DNA of 64,000 nt from Planctomycetia bacterium (GTDB taxonomy: Bacteria; Planctomycetota; Phycisphaerae; Phycisphaerales; SM1A02): positions 20,818 to 84,817 of the forward strand of contig SYGP01000019.1 in the NCBI GenBank assembly GCA_005799495.1, in the 5' to 3' direction. The notes beneath the pieces are model-generated. The model did no database searches. It was not told where the DNA came from and saw only the letters and a list, made by a program, of their open reading frames with translations. Positions 18,279 to 26,458 of this stretch are shown piece by piece. The position numbers were made by a program, and so were the translations under genes. Each line of letters begins with the position of its first letter. Position 1 is the first letter of the stretch.

Positions 18279-18473
18279 GGCGGCGCGATGGCGCTCTTGA
18301 AGGCCATCCTGTTTGATGCCCGCGTTCCGCTCTCTGATGCGGCACCAGGCGTTGATGATCGACTCGCTGCGGTGCTCGACGCGGCCGTGTCGCTCGATCC
18401 ATCGCGGCGCCCAACATGCGCCCGCGCCTTCGCTGAATCACTGCGGCCCTTCTTGGGTCTGCAGGTCGGCTGA
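18279..18473 (+). pseudogene. possible C-terminal fragment of a Ser/Thr protein kinase
   Basis: Directly beyond the IS end, an open frame of ~64 residues reads like the last part of a planctomycete Ser/Thr kinase domain: AILFDARVPLSDAAPGVDDR, then AVSLDPSRRPTCARAFAESL (subdomain XI pattern DP-x-x-RP). Nothing resembling the ATP-binding or catalytic subdomains is found upstream, on either side of the element. It is best read as the stump of a gene removed or cut by the insertion. The match is short and may be chance. Confidence 0.3.
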
Positions 18474-18560
18474 AGTGTCCGCGACCGCTGTTTTCCGCAA
18501 TAAAAATCTTGGTTTGGAGCGGGTTGAAGAAAAGTTCGCGATTGTGATCCTCAGGCCGCT

Positions 18561-18781
18561 GGATTGTCGTTTCTCCTGTTGAACACGGCAGGCTTGGTTA
18601 GGGACTCCCGAGCCTGCCCGACACGGCTGAGGCGACGAAAGAAGCCAAAGCCACGACGCGGAGACGTAAGACACCTCCGAGTCACGATGCGGGCCTCGAC
18701 GGACTGGACACCCGACGACGGAACGCTGCAGGGAATACGTTGGGGAAAAATCGCCCGCCTCAGGCGGGCGTTTTCCTTTTT
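18561..18781 (+). ncRNA. candidate small RNA, copy 1 of a ~210-bp intergenic repeat
   Basis: Copy 1 of an element found again at 24204-24412 in the same orientation. By eye, the first ~165 bases differ at only about nine positions. It contains an 8-bp perfect stem (18587-18594 with 18611-18618, GGCAGGCT/AGCCTGCC) whose loop holds a GGG/CCC mini-stem, a further GGCT/AGCC pairing, and ends in a strong intrinsic terminator. One substitution between copies falls in the loop and none in the 8-bp stem. Both copies also share an open frame (NTAGLVRDSRACPTRLR), so a small peptide cannot be excluded. It lies just beyond the 3' end of the TolC-type operon, in convergent orientation. Confidence 0.45.
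18752..18781 (+). terminator. intrinsic terminator ending repeat copy 1
   Basis: An 8-bp GC-rich stem with TCA loop (CGCCCGCC-TCA-GGCGGGCG, 18752-18770) is followed by a T-rich run (TTTTCCTTTTT). On the other strand the stem is followed by ATTTTT, so it may also stop the minus-strand operon that ends at 18862. Confidence 0.75.
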
Positions 18782-18861
18782 GGGATCGGATTGCATTTGA
18801 CCTCGCAACGACCGTGGAGATGGCGGGTTGATCCCTGACTCAGAGTCACCGCGCAGTGCGA

Positions 18862-20565
18862 TCACTCCCACGGCCATCCAACAACTGATTCGGGTCTTGG
18901 CATTGGGTCGGGAAGGCTGACTTGAGATGCACCGAGCACCGTTCCCGTTGCAAACGCGAGATCAATCAGGGATATCTCGTACTGAGCCGATGCGTCGACT
19001 TCGCGCGCCTGCGCATCTGCAAGGCGCGCCGCGGCATCGAGCACTTCGACACTCGTCCGCAGTCCCACATCAAACTGCCGCTGTTCCGCCAGCAGAGCAC
19101 GCTCCGCGAATGTCACCTCGAGCCGGGTGGCAACCACGCGCCGCCAAGCGCCGGCGACGGTGTCGACCACATCGTGAACTTCCTGCGTGATGGCCTGACG
19201 ACGACTCTCCTTTGTCGCGAGGCGCTGAAGCCTTCGCGCAATGGCTTGGCTGAGCCGCGCCTTCCTCGCCTCGTTCCCAAGAGGAATGCTGCCACTGACA
19301 CTGACCACGAATGGATCCGAATCGCCGAGGCTGCTGTAAGCCTGCCCCAGACTCGCAGCATCTCCGAGATACTGATACTGATAGTCCAGCGTGAACGAGG
19401 GAAGCGCTTCATTCCGAGCCAATGCAACGCGCTCCGCATCTACGGCAAGTTGAAGTTCAAGCTCAAGCAGATCCATGCGGTTGTTCAATGCCAACGCGGT
19501 GAGAGCCGCAGGATCCAGATTCAGTCCAAACGGCTCACTCGCCGTGATCGGATCGAGCATGGTGGGCCCGTCGACTGGATACTGCGGCGAATTCATGAAA
19601 CGCTTCAAGGACCGAGCACGTATTCGCAGCACGTTGTCCGCCACGATGATCTGCTCGATTGTGCGACCAACACCGCTTTGTGCTCGAAGCAGTTCAATCG
19701 GCGCCGCATCGCCTTGATCGACCCTCCTCCTTGCGCGCGCCATCTGCTCCTCAGCAAGGCGATGCTGGCGTTCTCGAACCTCCAGTATGCGCCGCGCGGT
19801 GAAGAGTTGCCAATAGGACTTCTCGGCATTCGCAAGGATTCGAATCATCTCGAGGGTGGTTCGAGCGTCAATCTGCCGCGCCTCCATCTGTGCGACCCGA
19901 ATGCTCGCCGTATTCGCTCGAATCCCAAAGCCTCGGAGCAGTGGAAGAGACAGATTGACGCTCAGCCCTGCTTCCCAAGGTTCTGGCGTCAACACACTAT
20001 CCGCAGCGATGGCCAGCGTGCTGACATTGATCGTGCCACCAGTTGCAAGAGGGAAGTCGACACCGATCTTCGCGGAGTCGGAGGCGGTCGGGAGCCCGCT
20101 CTCCAGGTTCTCAACCAGCGTGCTGTCGTTGCGGGTGTAGTTGCCACGCAACACTGCCTCAAACTTGGCCGCCTCCGCATCGAGTGCGGTCACGCCGAGG
20201 GTCGGGTTGTAGCGCTGAACAGAGAGATCGAGGTTGTACTCCAGCGACCACTGACGAACATCGGCGAGCGACACAGTTGCACGTACTGGGTGGGTGGGTG
20301 AGCCGAAGCCAACTTCCACGGCATCCTGTACCGCATCCGCAAGCGTGACCGGTGGCTCCTGTGACTCTGCCTTCGGATCGAGGAGAGCAGGTCGACGCAG
20401 GCGCTCCAATTCCATCGGCGGTAGTGCGGTGTCCTCGAGATAATCGCGACCATTGCAGCCCTGAAGAAGGCAGAGCGTCCATGGCACCACTCCCCACATC
20501 ACGGTGCGTTGCTGCTGGAATGCTCGAGCCTTCCCAACGGCGCGAGGGCAGTCATCGAGAGCCAT
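18862..20565 (-). CDS. TolC-family outer-membrane efflux lipoprotein
   Basis: A protein of about 567 residues with a lipoprotein signal (LLQGC, Cys37 from ATG 20565) and the two repeated outer-membrane-efflux (OEP) domains of TolC, rich in long helices such as LEMIRILANAEKSYWQLFTA and ending with AQYEISLIDLAFATGTVLGA. It would form the outer-membrane channel for the HlyD and ABC-type proteins encoded upstream in the same operon. ATG 20565 lies 5 bases after the upstream stop and gives a basic N-terminus; ATG 20499 would leave no positive charge before the hydrophobic part. Confidence 0.88.
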   Translation of the reverse strand: MALDDCPRAVGKARAFQQQRTVMWGVVPWTLCLLQGCNGRDYLEDTALPPMELERLRRPALLDPKAESQEPPVTLADAVQDAVEVGFGSPTHPVRATVSLADVRQWSLEYNLDLSVQRYNPTLGVTALDAEAAKFEAVLRGNYTRNDSTLVENLESGLPTASDSAKIGVDFPLATGGTINVSTLAIAADSVLTPEPWEAGLSVNLSLPLLRGFGIRANTASIRVAQMEARQIDARTTLEMIRILANAEKSYWQLFTARRILEVRERQHRLAEEQMARARRRVDQGDAAPIELLRAQSGVGRTIEQIIVADNVLRIRARSLKRFMNSPQYPVDGPTMLDPITASEPFGLNLDPAALTALALNNRMDLLELELQLAVDAERVALARNEALPSFTLDYQYQYLGDAASLGQAYSSLGDSDPFVVSVSGSIPLGNEARKARLSQAIARRLQRLATKESRRQAITQEVHDVVDTVAGAWRRVVATRLEVTFAERALLAEQRQFDVGLRTSVEVLDAAARLADAQAREVDASAQYEISLIDLAFATGTVLGASQVSLPDPMPRPESVVGWPWE

Positions 20566-20570
20566 GCGAT

Positions 20571-21836
20571 TCACAGTTCCGCCTTGCTTTGCTCCTGCGC
20601 CTTGGGTTCGCTCGGCGAAAAGACTGGGGGGAATCCATTCAACTGTCGCCAGACCTCCTGCCACAAGGGAACGGTCTGGAGAAGGACCCACGCCTTGGTG
20701 CGAACCCCTTGGCGAAGAAACTGTGCACTCGGCCACGGAGCATCAGACTTGTCTGGGCAAATCACGATTCGAAAGCGCCCCGCACCATCGTCCACTGCGT
20801 CGATCGACATGACCCTTCCGCCAAACGTGCCAACAGCCACGCTCGGCCAACCGACAAACTGAATTGCTGGCCACCCCTCGAACTGCAGCCGAACCTGCCC
20901 CACCAACCCCGATGGGAGCAAAGTGCCAACCGTCGGAGCCACCAACGGCATGTCCATCCCATCAATCCACGCCTCGACGAAGCGCTCCTCCGTCTGCGGA
21001 ATCAGCACGCAGATGGAAGACCCTGGCTTCAAGTAGGCGCCCTCGGTCGCGGAAACACTGAGGATGATCCCATCACGCGGCGCAGAGATGATCTGCTGCT
21101 CTGACTTGCTGATCAGGATGTCGACCGCGGAGATGTCGCGTGTCGCCGCTGCGAGATCTGCTTCGGCAAGTCCGCGACTTGCCTTTGAACTGGCGATGGT
21201 CGCGTCATAGTCGCGTGCCGTGCGCTCAAGAACAGCCTTGGCCGCCGCGAGGTTTGCCTTGGCGCTGTCGACTGCGAGCTTCGCAAGTTCCCAGTCGCGC
21301 TTGGAAATGTCATCCGTCTTCAACAGTTCTTCCATTCGACGCGCGTTGATCTGCCCCGTGTCGAACACGACCTGCTCTGCATTCACGCGTTGCGCAGCCG
21401 CGTCAAGCGCTCGAGGCTTTGCAAGTTCCTGACTTGCGATCTGCTCATCAATGTCCCGAATCCGCTGTTCAGCCGCTGCACGCCGCGCCACCGCAGCGTC
21501 ATGCTGGAGTCGAAGATTCAGAAGCAGGTTTGGATCGTTGTCTTGAATCTCCGCGATGAGATCTCCTTGGCGCACGGCCTGATTCTCAACAACATGCAAC
21601 CGCTTCACGCGCCCTTCCACAGGCGCTTCGATGTTGGCGCGGCGATCGAGCGGATTGAACGCGATGACCCGCCCCACACCACGAACAGACTGCTGCCATG
21701 GGAAGATCAACATGCTCAGAGCGACGAGGACTACGCCAACGGAGAGCAGGCGAGCAAGCAGCCGCGAGCGGCGGGTTGTGCCAGCCTGCGCAAGCACAGG
21801 AGGTGGAACTGGAAGGAGCGGAATCGGGTCAGGCAT
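20571..21836 (-). CDS. HlyD-type membrane-fusion (periplasmic adaptor) protein
   Basis: A 421-residue adaptor: Pro-rich N-terminus, one membrane helix (LLSVGVVLVALSMLIFPW), a lipoyl-like half (ANIEAPVEGRVKRLHVVENQ), a coiled-coil hairpin (~140-270), then the second lipoyl-like half and a beta-barrel domain. It bridges an inner-membrane exporter and a TolC channel. The ATG at 21836 overlaps the upstream ABC gene by 8 bases. The cargo is unknown; no RTX or double-glycine peptide gene is visible nearby. Confidence 0.9.
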   Translation of the reverse strand: MPDPIPLLPVPPPVLAQAGTTRRSRLLARLLSVGVVLVALSMLIFPWQQSVRGVGRVIAFNPLDRRANIEAPVEGRVKRLHVVENQAVRQGDLIAEIQDNDPNLLLNLRLQHDAAVARRAAAEQRIRDIDEQIASQELAKPRALDAAAQRVNAEQVVFDTGQINARRMEELLKTDDISKRDWELAKLAVDSAKANLAAAKAVLERTARDYDATIASSKASRGLAEADLAAATRDISAVDILISKSEQQIISAPRDGIILSVSATEGAYLKPGSSICVLIPQTEERFVEAWIDGMDMPLVAPTVGTLLPSGLVGQVRLQFEGWPAIQFVGWPSVAVGTFGGRVMSIDAVDDGAGRFRIVICPDKSDAPWPSAQFLRQGVRTKAWVLLQTVPLWQEVWRQLNGFPPVFSPSEPKAQEQSKAEL

Positions 21837-23961
21837 GTGCGACAACCTCAGCGGATTCACACTCAACCACTCGGGAACACAGTGCAGCAACTCGGGGGTC
21901 ACTCGTCCCCACGACGACCGTCCATGGAATGGGAGCTTGCAGCAGCGCGGCGTCGAGAGCCTCGCGCGTGAGATCGTGCCCATCGAGAAGCCCATCGATG
22001 AGAAGAAGCGCAGGCCTTTGAACGATCGCGCGGGCTGCAATCAACCGATCGCCTTCGCTGTCCGACAGCGGCATGCCTCCCGTGACGAGCTGAGTGTCGA
22101 GCCCACCCGGGAGTGATTGCACCAAGTCCCCAAGCCCGACACTGTTGAGGGCGGAGAGCATCTTGCGCACATCGACGTTGGAACTGCCCAGCGCGAGATT
22201 GTCAGCGATGGAACCCGAAAAGACATCACCAGCCCGAAGCAGGCAGATACGCGAGCGCAAACATGGCAGATCCCAAGCGCGCAGATCAATGCCATGGATG
22301 GTGATGTCGCCGCGCAGCGGGTGACGCAGTCCCGCGAGGTGCTCAAGAATGACGCCAGTCTCTGTCCCTCGCGAACCTACCAGCGCAATACGCTCGCCGG
22401 ACGCGGCGGCAAACGACAATCCGACAACCCTCCGGCGGCAGTCCGTTCGAGAGCACTCGACCTGACGCACTTCGACGTGAAATCCCCCATCCGACGGCAG
22501 CGCGCGCTCCCCCCCTCGACGCTGCAGCGGTAGGTCAACGAGGTACCCCAGCTTGTCCACCGCTGCCGCGGCGTCATACCAAGCCTCGAACTGCTTCCCG
22601 AGACTCGACACCGACTTCACGATCGCTGCGACAATGATCTCGCTTGCGACGAGTTGTCCCAAGGTGAGTTGCTGACTCAACACAAGCCAACCACCGAGGA
22701 CCAAGAGGAGCGTTGCGGCAATCACCTCCAAGGCGAGAAGCCCACCAATCTGCCGCATGAGCACGGAGAAGTGGCTGCTCCGACCGCGCAGGTACTTTCG
22801 AACCAGGTCCTCCGCTCGCTCCCGTGCGAACTCGACCCCACTGCCAACCATGAATGTCCGCGGATGGCGCGCAATCTCCTCCATCCAGGAGATCACTTCG
22901 TACTTGCATCTCGACTCTTCAACACTTGTACGAACGGCGCCTCGACCCGCGAGGAAGACGATGGCGGCCAGGGTAAGCAGCAGCACAATCGAAAAGGCGA
23001 GAAGAAAGGGGTGATAGAACGCCAACACGGTGAGCCCGATCGTGGTGCTGAGCACCAGATTGATTCCGCTGAGCAGGATCATGCTGGCGCTCTTTTGGAC
23101 CGTCACAACATCGAGAAAACGATTGACCAGTTCGGGCGCGTGCTCTCGATCGAGCCCTGCCAGATCAACACTGGGAAGGCGCTGCGCCAGATCGGTCGCA
23201 AGCCTCACAAAGATCCGGCGGAGAATCACCTCCGCGACGACATACTGCAGCCCGCGCAGCAGCCCGGCCAAGGCAAAGCAGACAAGCACGACCGCAGCGA
23301 GAGCCACCAAGCCTTGGAGGAAGGGATTCGCGCGGCTGCCAAAACTCAGGTTGCTGATGAACGCATTGATGGCGAGCGGCAGTGCGAGGTAGAGCAGTCC
23401 GGTCACCAGACTGAAAATCGCGATGGTCCAGAACTCGGGAGCTTCCGGCCGCATCAAAGCGAGCAGGCGCCTGACTGGATCAACATGGGTTTGATCGGAC
23501 GGGTTTTCTTCGGCATGTCGACCGTGCGACATGTCTTCGACGGGTCGTTCCAGATGCACGACTGCAACCTCGACCTCGCCGTGCACCCCGTCGCCATGGA
23601 GTGCACGCGCGAGAGACGCTCTGCTGATGCTCTCAGCGTCGTCCGTTGGCGTATCACTGAACCATGCCCTGGCTCGAAGAAAGCCGTGCGGTCGAATCGC
23701 GATCCACCGTTTCGCCGTTGCATCCCACCCGACCACCGTGACAGACCGACTTGCGAGCCAGACCACTTCTGAGACACGCATTCGGACGGGACGAGCCACG
23801 AGCCCTACGGCCGCTGCGAAACGCGGCAAGCAGGCCAGAGGATCTTCCGCATCCGATTCCTCAAACAGCGCGCGGATTGCAGCAGGATCGACTTTGTGTG
23901 AGAACTGCCGACCCAGCTCGAGGAACAGGTCGATGGTCTGTGAGACAAAGCTGGGGCCCAT
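21829..23961 (-). CDS. ABC exporter-like protein with degenerate peptidase-like and ATPase domains
   Basis: A 710-residue protein with the layout of type I secretion ABC transporters: an N-terminal C39-like domain (~20-135) lacking the catalytic Cys, a membrane domain with about six helices (~175-470) and a nucleotide-binding fold (~495-700). Every ATPase motif is altered: Walker A reads GSRGTETG (529-536, no Lys), the Q-loop Gln is Arg576, the signature is LSDSE, Walker B ends LLLIDG with Gly657 for the catalytic Glu, and the switch His is missing (VVGTSDP). The frame is intact, so this looks like a kept pseudo-ATPase, not a decayed gene. First gene of the operon with HlyD and TolC partners. 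It may need a separate ATPase or act without ATP hydrolysis. Confidence 0.88.
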   Translation of the reverse strand: MGPSFVSQTIDLFLELGRQFSHKVDPAAIRALFEESDAEDPLACLPRFAAAVGLVARPVRMRVSEVVWLASRSVTVVGWDATAKRWIAIRPHGFLRARAWFSDTPTDDAESISRASLARALHGDGVHGEVEVAVVHLERPVEDMSHGRHAEENPSDQTHVDPVRRLLALMRPEAPEFWTIAIFSLVTGLLYLALPLAINAFISNLSFGSRANPFLQGLVALAAVVLVCFALAGLLRGLQYVVAEVILRRIFVRLATDLAQRLPSVDLAGLDREHAPELVNRFLDVVTVQKSASMILLSGINLVLSTTIGLTVLAFYHPFLLAFSIVLLLTLAAIVFLAGRGAVRTSVEESRCKYEVISWMEEIARHPRTFMVGSGVEFARERAEDLVRKYLRGRSSHFSVLMRQIGGLLALEVIAATLLLVLGGWLVLSQQLTLGQLVASEIIVAAIVKSVSSLGKQFEAWYDAAAAVDKLGYLVDLPLQRRGGERALPSDGGFHVEVRQVECSRTDCRRRVVGLSFAAASGERIALVGSRGTETGVILEHLAGLRHPLRGDITIHGIDLRAWDLPCLRSRICLLRAGDVFSGSIADNLALGSSNVDVRKMLSALNSVGLGDLVQSLPGGLDTQLVTGGMPLSDSEGDRLIAARAIVQRPALLLIDGLLDGHDLTREALDAALLQAPIPWTVVVGTSDPRVAALCSRVVECESAEVVAHA

Positions 23962-24129
23962 GGCAGATACAAGTTGGTCAGGTCAGCGCCTTCGGGGCAC
24001 CCCCATTGAAGTGAGGTACTGACGGTTCGACATTTACGCCGAAGCTGGATAAATGTTCGAGGGCAAGTCAATCGATCCGCCCAAGAACCCTCTCCCTTTT
24101 CAAGTATTCTGCATGATAACTGCGTCAAC

Positions 24130-24135
24130 ATTATA
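24130..24135 (-). promoter_or_regulatory. possible -10 element for the secretion-type operon
   Basis: The interval 23962-24203 upstream of the ABC gene holds no gene. On the minus strand it has a perfect TATAAT at 24135-24130, but no good -35 hexamer at 17 bases. A TTGACG lies just downstream at 24127-24122. If used, the leader would be ~160 bases long. This is AT-richer than its surroundings; otherwise nothing is seen there. Confidence 0.25.
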
Positions 24136-24203
24136 GGACGTCAAGTACCACGCCATGTTGGGTTGAACGTTGAACTTGGGAAAACTGTGATCGATGTTTC
24201 GGT

Positions 24204-24412
24204 GGACTGTCGTTTCTCCTGTTGAACACGGCAGGCTTGGTCAGGGACTCCCGAGCCTGCCCGACACGGCTGAGGCAACGAAAGAAGCCAAAGCCACGAC
24301 GAGGAGACGTAAGACACCTCCAAGTCACGATGCGGGCCTCGTTGGACTGGACACCCGACGCAGGAACGCAACCGGGAAAGATCGCCCGCCTCAGGCGGGC
24401 GTTTTCCTTTTT
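24204..24412 (+). ncRNA. candidate small RNA, copy 2 of the ~210-bp intergenic repeat
   Basis: Copy 2 of the element at 18561-18781, same strand, ~5.4 kb away, so the pair forms direct repeats around the secretion-type operon. The 8-bp stem (24230-24237 with 24254-24261), the GGCT/AGCC pairing and the terminal hairpin are kept; the main difference is a shorter, diverged stretch just before the terminator. A TTGAAC hexamer lies ~30-40 bases upstream, similar to TTGAAG before copy 1, with TGTGATC following in both, which may be promoter-related. It reads away from the operon and toward the 3' end of the phoD-like gene. Confidence 0.45.
24383..24412 (+). terminator. intrinsic terminator ending repeat copy 2
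   Basis: The same CGCCCGCC-TCA-GGCGGGCG hairpin (24383-24401) as copy 1, followed by TTTTCCTTTTT. The opposite strand lacks a full T-run here (ATCTTT), so termination in the plus direction is favoured. Confidence 0.72.
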
Positions 24413-24471
24413 GCCATTCGAACTATGCGAAGAGGAGAATCGGCAATGCGAAACGGCGAAGAGGCGAAGGG

Positions 24472-26343
24472 TCAGTTCCCCGCGCTGCAGTTTCCCTGCC
24501 ATGCGGCCAACATGAACGCCAAGTCTTCGCTGTCGACGACGCCCGACCCATTGAAGTCTGCTGGGCAGCTTGCGTATTCGCAGTCGCCCCATGCGCCGAG
24601 CAGGCTGGCGAGGTCAGCGCCTTCCGTCACGCGATCTCCGTTGAGGTCACCAGGGCACAGCGGCAAGATGCCACGAGCCTTCACCTTGAACTGCTGGCGG
24701 ATGGTGATCGGGCGAGCGATGATGGACTGCGCATCGGCAATAACTTCAGCCGGCGAGTACCAGTCGACTCCGTAGGTCGTCAGCAACAGATCCTTTGTCA
24801 GGGGGTGGATGTCGAACTCCGTCCAACCGTAGTGGTGCAGAGCCACTGAACCGCCAACGAGGAATGTCTCATCGATGGAGGGATCCTGGATGCCCGTCGG
24901 TGAGTAGCCGTAGCCACCCACAACCTGATCGAGCACCTGTCCAATGAACTGATCCTTGCCGAAATTCGGGAGCGACTGGTAGTACTGGAACTGTTGCTGG
25001 GTGATCGCACCCGTCGACAGACCAAGCTGCGCGAAGGTCGGTCCAGCGGGCGCCGAATACGCCAACGATCCGGTCACGATCTCGAAGGTGCCAGTGAACA
25101 GCTGCTGCGAGGGATTGGACGGATTGATGACGGTCACATCATTCACGATGGTGCCGTGGAAGTCGGCGGTCACGAACACGACATTGGTGAGCCCAAGCGC
25201 GAGGATTTGCTGCAGGATGTATGCGCGCTCAGCCGCGTAACCCTCCCAACGATCCTCGCCAGCGAGCGGACCGAAGTTCTGCATCGGCATGGAAGTCATG
25301 ATGAACTTCCAAGTCACACCGCGAGCCTGCGCGGTTGCAAGGTCGGTGAGCAGGCGCTGGATCTGTGCACTGCCCAACATCGTGCGCGCAGGGTTGTAGC
25401 TCGCGGTGATGAATGCAGTGACCTGCGCAGGATCGAAGGGATTCGAGACAGGCGCAAGGCTCGCGTCACGGAAACTGCGGGCATCGAGCATGAAGACGGA
25501 TGCGTCGCTTCCCCAAGCGAACGACCGATACAGGTCGGGACGACCAGCCATGCGCGCATCGATCGCGCTGTTGCCGGTGACGGGCCACACAGCGGGCACG
25601 AGCGGGTTGTGCTCAACGAAGGCCTGAAGTCCGTTGACATAAAGGCTGCCCTGATTGAACCAAGAGGTGCCGTCAAACGCTCCACCGTCGAAGTCGTTCG
25701 TCACTTCGTGATCGTCGATGGATGCGAATGTCGGGACAACGGCGGTCAACTCGCCCCATGGATCGATCCCATAGGAGGGCGCGTAGTTTTCGACATGCTT
25801 TGCGCGGAACTCGTCAAGCGTCGCCGCAGGACCGTTGGGGACCGCAGGGCTGGCAACATCCGCGTACACCGTGTCACCCAACTTGACGAAGAAGTCAAGT
25901 TGGCGCTCATCGGCGTTGCCGATGGCGGTGAACAGTCCGACATCGCCGCGCCAGTCACCCGTCACGCCAAACCGAACCCCACGGTCGGCCGACGCTGCCG
26001 CCACTGGCGCTGCACGCATCGCGAAGCGCGCCGTTGAGACGGCTTGCCCCTCAACAGCCCGCGCGAAGTAGGCGCCTGGGGCAAGCCCCGTGACGATCGC
26101 CTTTCCTGGAACCAAGGCGTTGTCGACAGTCAGCTGCTGGGAACTGACGACATCCGTGAACAGCTCGTCGCGCGCGATCTCCACGGTCACGACGCCCGTT
26201 CCCGTCGCTGGGCTCACCAAGATGGCCGCCCGACCGCCGATCACATCCCCGACCGAGATTCGAGGTTCCAAGACACCAGCAAGAGCACCACTTGCGAGGG
26301 CAGCGACGAGGGAAGAAACGATGAGCGGGCGTATGTTGGACAT
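24472..26343 (-). CDS. secreted PhoD-like alkaline phosphatase with dockerin-like tail
   Basis: A 623-residue secreted protein: signal peptide (MSNIRPLIVSSLVAALASGALA), an N-terminal Ig-like PhoD domain, a metallophosphatase domain with KLGDTVYADV, IDDHEVTNDF and VTADFHGTIV as metal-binding and core motifs, then two dockerin-like repeats (DLASLLGAWG and DLAFMLAAWQ). PhoD enzymes release phosphate from phosphomono- and diesters outside the cytoplasm, usually with Ca and Fe. ATG 26343 precedes the signal peptide. It follows another dockerin-tagged phosphoesterase, separated by a 115-base gap. Confidence 0.92.
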   Translation of the reverse strand: MSNIRPLIVSSLVAALASGALAGVLEPRISVGDVIGGRAAILVSPATGTGVVTVEIARDELFTDVVSSQQLTVDNALVPGKAIVTGLAPGAYFARAVEGQAVSTARFAMRAAPVAAASADRGVRFGVTGDWRGDVGLFTAIGNADERQLDFFVKLGDTVYADVASPAVPNGPAATLDEFRAKHVENYAPSYGIDPWGELTAVVPTFASIDDHEVTNDFDGGAFDGTSWFNQGSLYVNGLQAFVEHNPLVPAVWPVTGNSAIDARMAGRPDLYRSFAWGSDASVFMLDARSFRDASLAPVSNPFDPAQVTAFITASYNPARTMLGSAQIQRLLTDLATAQARGVTWKFIMTSMPMQNFGPLAGEDRWEGYAAERAYILQQILALGLTNVVFVTADFHGTIVNDVTVINPSNPSQQLFTGTFEIVTGSLAYSAPAGPTFAQLGLSTGAITQQQFQYYQSLPNFGKDQFIGQVLDQVVGGYGYSPTGIQDPSIDETFLVGGSVALHHYGWTEFDIHPLTKDLLLTTYGVDWYSPAEVIADAQSIIARPITIRQQFKVKARGILPLCPGDLNGDRVTEGADLASLLGAWGDCEYASCPADFNGSGVVDSEDLAFMLAAWQGNCSAGN

Positions 26344-26458
26344 TGGGGCGCTTTCTCCAAAAGAGTTGTGGGGGGAAAGTGCCACCAAATCGCACAGGTT
26401 GCCCGCGCGATCGGTGAAGGGCGCATGAATTGACTACGAAGAACGCGTTCGCGCTGGA

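Noticed and set aside
18561..18781. c-di-GMP (GEMM) or other known riboswitch in the repeat
   Set aside because: The expected conserved core is not found, and no gene is placed downstream to be controlled.
18564..18800. Short peptide from the repeat, also present in copy 2
   Set aside because: The frame is conserved in both copies, but it lacks a good start, its tail diverges, and terminator plus stem structure fit an RNA better. Left open in the ncRNA entry.
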